Assembly: GCA_018857735.1 (NCBI GenBank)
Contig: JABMCL010001116.1
Coordinates: 1,042,501-1,106,500, forward strand
Source: Alviniconcha marisindica
Lineage: Eukaryota; Mollusca; Gastropoda; Provannidae
Length of the DNA stretch: 64,000 nt
Reading direction: 5' to 3'
This document shows positions 57,401 through 64,000 of this stretch, piece after piece. Positions within the stretch are counted from its first letter, which is position 1. Every line of letters starts with the position of its first letter. The position numbers and the translations under genes were made by a program. The notes under the pieces are model-generated. The model was not told the origin of the DNA. It saw only the letters and a list, made by a program, of their open reading frames with translations, and did not search any database.

Positions 57401-59694
57401 GTTGCACTATGCTCTGTATGTGTACCTGGCGGTGTTCTCAAAGCCGGAGAAGACACGATCGGTTGGCTACCACCAGCCAGTGGGACCCTGCGCAGAGATT
57501 GTCCCCGTTCAGACGCCCTTTGGACACGTGAGACTAGTTTTATTCAGACACCCTGTGGACACGTGAGACTAGTTTTATTCAGTCACCCTTTGGACACATG
57601 AGACTAGTTTTATTCAGACACCTTTTGGACACGTGAGACTTCATGTTCAGACACCTTTTGGACATGTGAGACTAGTTTTGTTCAAACACCCTTTGGACAC
57701 GTGAGACTTTTTGTTGAGACACCTTTGGACATGTGAGACTTTTTGTTCAGACACCCTTTGGACACGTGAGACTAGTTTTGTTCAGACACCCTTTGGACAC
57801 GTGAGACTAGTTTTGTTCAGACACCCTTTGGTCACGTGAGACTAGTTTTGTTCAGACACCCTTTGGGCACGTGAGACTAGTTTTGTTCAGACACCCTTTG
57901 GACACATGAGACTATTTTTGTTCAGACACCCTTTGGGCACGTGAGACTAGTTTTGTTCAGACACCCTTTGGACATGTGAGACTTCATGTTCAGACACCTT
58001 TTGGACATGTGAGACTAGTTTTGTTCAAACACCCTTTGGACACGTGAGACTTTTTGTTGAGACACCTTTGGACATGTGAGACTATTTTTGTTCAGACACC
58101 CTTTGGACACCTGAGACTATTTTTGTTCAGACACCCTTTGGACACATGAGACTAGTTTTGTTCAGACACCCTTTGGGCACGTGAGACTAGTTTTGTTCAG
58201 ACACCCTTTGGACACATGAGACTTGTTTTGTTCAGACACCCTTTGGACAATCGTGAATTGACTATATTTTGCTCAGACACCCTTTGGACACGTAAGACTA
58301 GTTTTGTTCAGACACCCTTTGGACACCTGAGACTAGTTTTGTTCAAACACCCTTTGGACACGTGAGACTATTTTTGCTCAGACACCCTTTGGACACGTGA
58401 GACTAGTTTTGTTCAGACACCCTTTGGACACGTGAGACTTTGTGTTCAGACACCCTTTGGACACTTGAGACTTTTTGTTCAAACACCCTTTGGACACGTG
58501 AGACTAGTTTTGTTCAGACACCCTTTGGACACGTGAGACTAGTTTTGTTCAGACACCCTTTGGACACGTGAGACTTTGTGTTCAGACACCTTTTGGACAC
58601 GTGAGACTAGTTTTGTTCAGACACCCTTTGGACACGTGAGACTTTGTGTTCAGACACCTTTTGGACTTTTAAGACTAGTTTTGTTCAGACACTATGTGGA
58701 CACGTGAGACTTTGTGTTCAGACATCCTGTGAACATGTGAGATTCTTTGTTCAGACACACTTTGGACACATGAGACTCTTTCTGTTCAGACACCCAAGAT
58801 TTCAAATGATGATTTTAACAATAACACCCATATAACAACCAAACAGCAGTGTAAGTTAACCACTTCAGTGGATATTCAGAAACATGCTATAGAAACTTAA
58901 AAAGCTTGTCACTCATTTTGAATCACATGCAACAAAAGTGCAGTGTGTCTGCTCAGGAGCAGAGAATAGCACTATATAAAAGAGATCTTTATCAACATCA
59001 GCAAACAGAATGTACATCTGGTGGAAGTGTATGCGCCTTGTATTTACTGACATTCCAGGTGAGAATTACCAAAGGTGATGCAGGTCTTTACTGAAACCAA
59101 GAGAAAAACGGCTTTGTCTATTTGTTATTTCTATTGATGGGGCCCATGCAGTTTCTTTGCTTCCCTTTTAAACATATCACACTGATATGTTTAAAGGAAA
59201 CACATCACACTGATGTGTTTAAAGGGAAGCAAAGACATCATGGGTCCCATTTACTGAAACAACCAGCCACATTACAACTGTCTTGATTCCTTTGGTTCTC
59301 TGGATGAATAACATTTTACTGCATCAGTAACATCTGCCTTTTACCTTCTTACATCTTAATGGTGTTACTGTCCTGTTTGTTATCTCACGTTGATGACAAC
59401 TTCATGATGGTTGTGTTTGCCTCTCCAAACCTCCAGGTGTTGAAGAAGACCAAGTACCTGTGCGTTGATGCTTTCTCCGAGGATTACTTCAGCTTCAAGT
59501 GCCTGAAAAAGGCCCCCGCCTCTGGCAAGGAATGGTACATGATCTGCGGCACTGCGTTCCCCAACCACATGGAATACATTGTGGTGGTGTCCTCTTTCTG
59601 CGTCCTGGGTCTCTTCTGGTACTGGCAGCTGATTCTCCGCTCAGGGTCTCTGCCCAGAGGCCGTTCGCCACGCAGGCACCTCAAGAAGGAGTAA
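49134..59694 (+). CDS. Conserved multipass membrane protein, function unknown
   Basis: I do not recognise a named family with certainty; the pattern recalls metazoan domain-of-unknown-function proteins (possibly the DUF7802 type, from memory). Exons: 49134-49196, 51027-51141, 52160-52327, 53610-53684, 54944-55166, 56293-56504, 57370-57527, 59437-59694. Phases close, 423 aa. The start MEDYLKATQ lies in AAAATGG context. I see about nine hydrophobic segments, near residues 41-61, 67-88, 107-127, 141-162, 180-203, 216-240, 257-272, 290-310 and 382-402. There is no obvious signal peptide. Distinctive stretches that look conserved are DIDNFWHAQS, WWTWHDDDPNIFDRHYWVPW, PVYHPLHDSLGIHSE and ICGTAFPNHMEYI, rich in W, H and D. 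The tail RRHLKKE is basic, near but not a canonical KKxx ER signal. Introns 3, 4 and 7 hold repeat arrays copied from their own splice junctions. Confidence 0.9.
51343..51420. repeat. CT microsatellite
   Basis: (CT)n, about 38 uninterrupted units, in intron 2 of the membrane-protein gene. Confidence 0.95.
52316..53285 (+). repeat. Minisatellite copying the exon 3 donor of the membrane-protein gene
   Basis: About 22 units of 40-45 bp: CATCTATCTCTGTGTGTAAG followed by TTTCTGCACCTGCTCCCTTAACC-type sequence. The first unit is the real junction (CATCTTTGTGT/GTAAGTTTC), so every unit repeats a strong GTAAGT donor with about 11 exonic bases. Confidence 0.95.
53650..53790 (+). repeat. Three partial copies of the exon 4 end and donor
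   Basis: The real junction GCCGAGCCGTGTGCAG/GTTTGTGT is followed at about 53712 by AGCCGTGTGCAGGTTTGTGT and at about 53747 by GTGGGCTGAGCCTTGTGCTG plus GTTTGTGT, spaced about 40 bases. Confidence 0.85.
53795..54960 (+). repeat. Degenerate repeats derived from the exon 5 acceptor
   Basis: About 20 units of 50-70 bp in intron 4 with TTTCAGTGAGAGTCTGAATG, TGGTGCTGT and TTGACATTCCCTTTGAC. The real exon 5 start reads TTTCAG/TGGGCCTGAGCGTGG, then TACTGCTGGATGTTCCCTTT. Units nearest the exon (after about 54600) are most alike; distant ones are diverged. The array is interrupted by a LINE relic at about 54136-54430. Confidence 0.9.
54136..54430 (+). pseudogene. 3' fragment of a non-LTR retrotransposon
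   Basis: Reads NRFFPSAVHMWNITLP, then AAESPQAFRATIEA and a stop at about 54258-54260, then a non-coding tail ending AATGAAGAAGAAAAAATG. The FFP-(S/R)..-W-N-LP pattern closing with a short F..A. helix is typical of the ORF2 C-terminus of Jockey/CR1-like LINEs. It is a 5'-truncated insertion inside the intron 4 minisatellite. Confidence 0.65.
55210..55639. mobile_element. Candidate MITE with 10-bp terminal inverted repeats
   Basis: TTAAAGGGGA at 55210-55219 and TCCCCTTTAA at 55630-55639 are perfect inverted repeats 430 bases apart, in intron 5. The interior (TTTGACATCATAAACGAGG, CATGGCTGCACCCTGA) recurs at 19811-19980. I did not find a clear target duplication. Confidence 0.5.
56930..57290. 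repeat. About 46-bp tandem repeat, intron 6 of the membrane-protein gene
   Basis: Seven units of AGAATGAGACTGTAAACATA plus TATTGAGGTGTGTGTTAAACAT. Confidence 0.9.
57507..58795 (+). repeat. Minisatellite copying the exon 7 donor of the membrane-protein gene
   Basis: About 35 units of about 33-36 bp: GTTCAGACACCCTTTGGACA followed by CGTGAGACTAGTTTT. The first unit is the exon end itself (GTTCAGACGCCCTTTGGACAC/GTGAGACTAG), so each unit carries 21 exonic bases and a GTGAGA donor. Confidence 0.96.
59137..59250. repeat. 114-bp hairpin
   Basis: ATGGGGCCCATG at one end mirrors CATGGGTCCCAT at the other, with TTTGCTTCCCTTTTAAACA opposite TGTTTAAAGGGAAGCAAA; it lies in intron 7. A second nested palindrome (ATATCACACTGATATGTTT) occupies the loop. 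Likely a small foldback element. Confidence 0.75.
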
Positions 59695-60104
59695 TTCCTT
59701 GGGTGAGGAGGTTGCTCGCGTCCCTGATGTATTGATGTAGCATGGAATTAATTTAACATTGGGCTCCTAATTTATCCTTGAGCAACCCTCCTCCTGACAA
59801 GCATTCTGTCTTGCTCATGCCGGATGTTGGTCGCAACACAATGCCTGATTTATTGATGTGGGAGGTGGTTCGTGACAAGGCTACCAGTTTAGTGGTGTAG
59901 GATGTTGTTTGACGTGGCTCCAAGTTCATTGGTGTGAACGAATGAACAAGCATACTTTGCATTTTGATTATTTACGTTGCTTTGCAGTTTCACTTGCATT
60001 GCTTTTGTTTTACGAGGTCTTGTCCATTTTACATGCTTAAAGTAACATTAGGTATACTCCTGTTTCTCTTCCCTTACACCACTTGCAGTATGTCTGGTTT
60101 GTAG

Positions 60105-60142
60105 GTGTTGACTGGGCGTAAAGCACCAATTTACTTACTTAC
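60105..60142 (+). mobile_element. SINE-like 3' tail
   Basis: TTGACTGGGCGTAAAGCACC plus AATTTACTTACTTACT, the same tail as at 24478-24516. Confidence 0.5.
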
Positions 60143-60358
60143 TGGTTTGTAGGTAGGTATTTGATGAATGTTTCTCAGTGTTATTGCTGTCTCTCCATTG
60201 ATTTTAAATTGTTCCACTGATAATTCTGATTGCATTTGTGTATCCTTCCAAAACCTACTTTGCAGTGGAACATAGCACAGTGACGGGATAATTGATGTGT
60301 TGAGAGGTAATCAGGACTTCTGATTGGTGTAGAGGTTAAAATTCACCACTGTCTCGCC

Positions 60359-60690
60359 AGTTTCTTGAAGTACAATACTCAATATTGATATCATGCATTG
60401 TACTTCCTCTCTTGTGTTTCTTTCTCCATGTTTCACACTCCACAGTTTTTGAAGGACAAATCTACCAGCTCTGGTCTGTGCCATCATTTATCTCTGGTCT
60501 GTGCCATCAGTTTTGTGAAAAGCCAGTTTCTTGAAGTACAATACTCAATACTGATATCATGCACTGGACTTCCTCACTTGTGTTTCTTTCTCCATGTTTC
60601 ACACTCCACGGTTTTTGAAGGACAAATCTACCAGCTCTGGTCTGTGCCATCATTTATCTCTGGTCTGTGCCATCAGTTTTGTGAGAAGCA
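60359..60690. repeat. 166-bp direct duplication
   Basis: Two copies (60359-60524 and 60525-60690) with only a few differences, starting AGTTTCTTGAAGTACAATAC; each contains an internal CTCTGGTCTGTGCCATCA pair. Confidence 0.92.
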
Positions 60691-60696
60691 AGACTG

Positions 60697-61095
60697 TATC
60701 ATTGGTGGGAGCTGCGACAGGTATCATTTTTTGTTTCGACAAAAGTTATTGCAACAAACGTGTTTGTCGTGACAAATATGTGTTTGTCTCAACAAAACAC
60801 ATCTTTTGTCACAACAAAAGTATGCTTGTTGCAACAAAACTTTTGTTGTGACAAACACGTGTTTGTCGTGACAAATATTTGTTGCGACAAAACGTTTGTC
60901 ATGACAAAAACAATATTTGTGTCACGACAAACACGTGTTTGTCTCAACAAAACACATCTTTTGTCACAACAAAAGTATGCTTGTTGCAACAAAACTTTTG
61001 TTGTGACAAACACGTGTTTGTCATGACAAATATTTGTTGCGACAAAACTTTTGTCATGACAAAAACAATATTTGTGGCAGCTCCCGCCAATGATA
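60697..61095. mobile_element. Non-autonomous TIR element with palindromic TTTGTN(n)ACAAA interior
   Basis: Terminal inverted repeats of 19 bases (TATCATTGGTGGGAGCTGC at 60697-60715; its complement with one mismatch at 61077-61095). If the outer TA is the target duplication, this fits a Tc1/mariner-type MITE. The 360-base interior is almost wholly short palindromes such as TTTGTCGTGACAAA and TTTTGTTGCAACAA variants, and contains a 150-base internal duplication. Confidence 0.8.
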
Positions 61096-61518
61096 AGACG
61101 GTGTGTAGCCTTTTGAAGCTTGAAAATACATTCAGTTCAAAGCATATCACTTTAAAACCTTTTTCTTTTCCATACTGGTGCTGCTAACCTGCACAGCTTG
61201 TATGTGTAAGTTACTTCCATATGTTTGACACGTACTGTGTTGTTACTGTCTTTCTGTAATTGCATTTAATAGTTACTGTCTTTCTGTAATTGCATTTAAT
61301 ACAGATGAATGGTTCGTCACATAGGTTTTGTACTGATTCAGTATGTAACTCCATTCACGGGTATTGTTTTGCTGTATTTCGTTGCCACCTCGGTCGGATA
61401 TGAGGTAGAGCTAGTCAGTTGATAATGTGCTTTGTACTCTTCTGTCTGTTTCTTTGTGTAAGAAATGATGTGTGTATTTCCATGGTGGGTTTATATAGCA
61501 CATGCAGAAATGAAGATC

Positions 61519-61880
61519 CCCTCTGTGCAGATAACCCAGTACCAACAAAGGCTTCATGTTGTAAACAGGGAGTAGACCAGATCAGAGATTGCCTACTGTC
61601 AGTTATACCCTAACCCTCTGTGGATAACCCAGTACCAACAAAGGCTTCATGTTGTAAACAGGGAGTAGACCAGATCAGAGATTGCCTACTGTCAGTTATA
61701 CCCTAACCCTCTGTGGATAACCCAGTACCAACAAAGGCTTCATGTTGTAAACAGGGAGTAGACCAGATCAGAGATTGCCTACTGTCAGTTATACCCTAAC
61801 CCTCTGTGGATAACCCAGTGCCAACAAAGGCTTCATGTTGTAAACAGGGAGTAGACCAGATCAGAGATTGCCTACTGTCA
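61519..61880. repeat. 94-bp tandem repeat, four copies
   Basis: Unit CCCTCTGTGGATAACCCAGT ... CAGTTATACCCTAA, nearly identical copies; probably within the 3' UTR of the membrane-protein gene. Confidence 0.93.
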
Positions 61881-63505
61881 AGCATTCTGCCACACTGATT
61901 GACTGACCGACTGAATGAGCCTCATCTTCACCCAGATTTTAAACACAGGTCAGCCTGGCATGACCTCAGCATGGCATGACCTTGGCAGTTGACTGGTCGT
62001 TAAGGATCACATAAATAAGTCCTCAGCTATGTCTTCCATGTTGCCCATGTCAAAATGTGCTGACTGAATCTAAGTATTACTTACTGGTGTTTGTTTAATT
62101 GAAGAGTGGAACCTGTTGTTAGCCATGACTTGTACGAGTTAAGCCAGATTCCAATACAGACACGAATGGAGGTATTTCCTAACCAAAGACCTGGCTTTTG
62201 GTGTGTGTTTTGTTTTTGTTTTTTTACATTCTTGCTTTCTCTTTTCTTCTCCTTATCAGTAAGGAGATATCTCCACATTCACTGATGTGTAAGGGCTTGA
62301 TGTAAATAGACCAAGCCAGTTCTGTTAGCATTACCCTCATGAAAGTAAGTTTATTCATTCTCTCTTTGTTTTTTGTATTTGGCATACTTATTGTTTTCTG
62401 GGGGTGTTTCCCCCATGTGAGATTCAGGCTGGTTTCCCGGAAGATAGCCAGGTTTGACAGAGGTGCTACCAGCCCACCAGCGTCTTCCTGACATTGGAGA
62501 CATTTTTACACTAGGTTCAGGATGGTATTGCTTGTAAAAAAGAATGTTATGGGTTTTGTTGAGACAAAATTGTTCATTTTCCTTTGCATACCTGCCAAAA
62601 TCACAAATGGCATTACCATTCACCGAAATTTTGATCTCAGCCGCACTAGAGCTAAAGAATTATATTTTTCTACTCTACAGTGATCCTGAGTTTACATGAA
62701 GGTCGCAAAATGTATGAATGCATGAGGCCAAGGATAGCATCAAGTAGTTTTCAAGTTATGTATGGTCCAAAAAGTACTAGTTTTGGATGCGGATGGATGG
62801 TGTCTAAAACAATTTTTTTTGTGCAAGTCGGTAAAAGAAAATCACATAATAATAAATGCATTTCTTAGACACTGAATCCCTCTATGACTATACATGTGTG
62901 AGGCTCAAAGCGCTGTACATGAAACATTACAACATTATGCAACCTAATTCAATCATGCATTACATACCTCACTCCAGTATAGTGCAGCTTTAATACAGTT
63001 TCTGTTACTTTGAAGTAAGACCATTACGACGTGAAATGTGTCCTTCTGTCCAGTCTGTGCTTGTTTCTGCTGGGACTGTTTACCGTACTGGCTGCACCGA
63101 GATTTAAAAAATAGTAACGAGATGAGGACAGAGCTCCTCTTTGTTAACTGCAACACATAGCTCTAATTTCTACTTGGCTGTTCCTGTGCTGTTAAAAAAA
63201 ATAAAAATAAAAAAATCTTTGGAAATATTGATTACCTACTGTTGTGACTTATTGAGTGCTATATTTTTGTTATGTATTTTAATAATTTTTTGCTGTAAAA
63301 GAATGGTGTATGTACTAACGCTTATAATCAACCAGATGACAGCATTTGTATATGAATATGATTATTGAACGAAGGGCCATAGTTCGCATTTATTTATTTT
63401 TGTGTAATTAACTGTTGGCTGTTTTGATAATACTCTACACTTTGTACCCATCATACATTGTTCAGATATGTATACACACATTTATTAGTGTTTCATTGAC
63501 TGTGT

Positions 63506-63511
63506 AATAAA
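63506..63511 (+). terminator. Candidate polyadenylation signal
   Basis: AATAAA in GTGTAATAAAAACCGCC, followed within 60 bases by a GT-rich stretch (TTTGTATGTGTG), the usual layout of a cleavage site. Confidence 0.5.
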
Positions 63512-64000
63512 AACCGCCTGTTTAAATCATTCAGTTTGGGAGTTTGTATGTGTGCCTACCTGTTCATTTTTCATTCAGAATAGAGGAATACTTCAGCATT
63601 TGTCAACTGTGTTCTACATTTCAAATGCACAGTCCATTTCTGTACAGTGATGCTTTTTGTTCTGAAGTGTGTGAACTTGTATCTCATTTCAGGAGGATAA
63701 CCTGCTGTTTATAAACAGCTTGCATTGAAAAGAAACGTGGTCAGGGTGTCTTGGGCGGCTGATGCCAAAATGTGGTCAGGGTGTCTAGGGTGGCTGATGC
63801 CAAAATGTGGTCAGGGCGTCTTGGGTGGTTGGTGATAGCCTGAGGAAGCATCCTGCCACAAATACAAGTTCATGTGCAAATTATAGTGCTATAACTTGAT
63901 CCACTAAAAAAATTGCCATGTCTCACCTTGTCATTTTTACACAAAAATAATGTTGACAACATTAATGTTCAACACAGCAACAAACAGCGATACTCTGCAC

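Larger units (their letters stand above)
59695..64000 (+). other. 3' UTR and downstream sequence of the membrane-protein gene
   Basis: No other gene recognised. Contains the repeats and the TIR element listed separately, and a three-copy 36-bp repeat at about 63737-63840 (GTGGTCAGGGTGTCTTGGG). A polyadenylation signal at 63506 would make a 3.8 kb 3' UTR; an earlier AATAAA near 62850 could give a shorter one. Confidence 0.45.

Noticed and set aside
3485..63840. CRISPR-like direct repeats
   Set aside because: Units are contiguous tandem copies without unique spacers of constant length, the genome is eukaryotic, and there are no cas genes.

Overview
This is metazoan nuclear DNA, most likely from a mollusc and probably a gastropod. 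It has spliced genes with short exons and GT-AG introns, dense micro- and minisatellites, SINE-like elements, LINE relics and foldback elements. It also carries a sperm-type linker-histone gene with an arginine-polymer tail, a class of protein known from molluscs. The assignment is inferred from gene content; no barcode gene is present.

Layout. (1) 1-8.4 kb: an intronless minus-strand H1-like/protamine-like gene (863-1315) with a canonical histone 3' stem-loop, then a 1.9 kb minisatellite, a foldback element and simple repeats. (2) 8.5-18.3 kb, minus: TPGS1, subunit 1 of the tubulin polyglutamylase complex, 8 coding exons, 259 aa. (3) 18.6-28.1 kb, plus: ANKRD54, 8 exons, 299 aa, head-to-head with TPGS1 across a 302 bp promoter. 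(4) 36.1-48.6 kb, minus: CCDC6, 9 exons, 447 aa, convergent with ANKRD54. (5) 49.1-59.7 kb, plus: a 423-aa multipass membrane protein I cannot name, head-to-head with CCDC6 across 573 bp, followed by a long 3' region with a polyadenylation signal at 63506. All four spliced models were built by hand. Intron phases close exactly, and the three recognised proteins are close in length to their human orthologues.

The most unusual feature is where the minisatellites sit. By my rough count about a third of the window is tandem repeat, and many intronic arrays have a unit that is a copy of the adjacent exon-intron junction: the last or first 10-40 exonic bases, the splice site and some intron. I see this clearly at about ten junctions in all four spliced genes (donors of TPGS1 exon 3, CCDC6 exons 3, 5 and 7, and membrane-protein exons 3, 4 and 7; acceptors of ANKRD54 exon 5, CCDC6 exon 9 and membrane-protein exon 5). 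These introns therefore carry trains of decoy splice sites, many of which would lead to an early stop codon if used.
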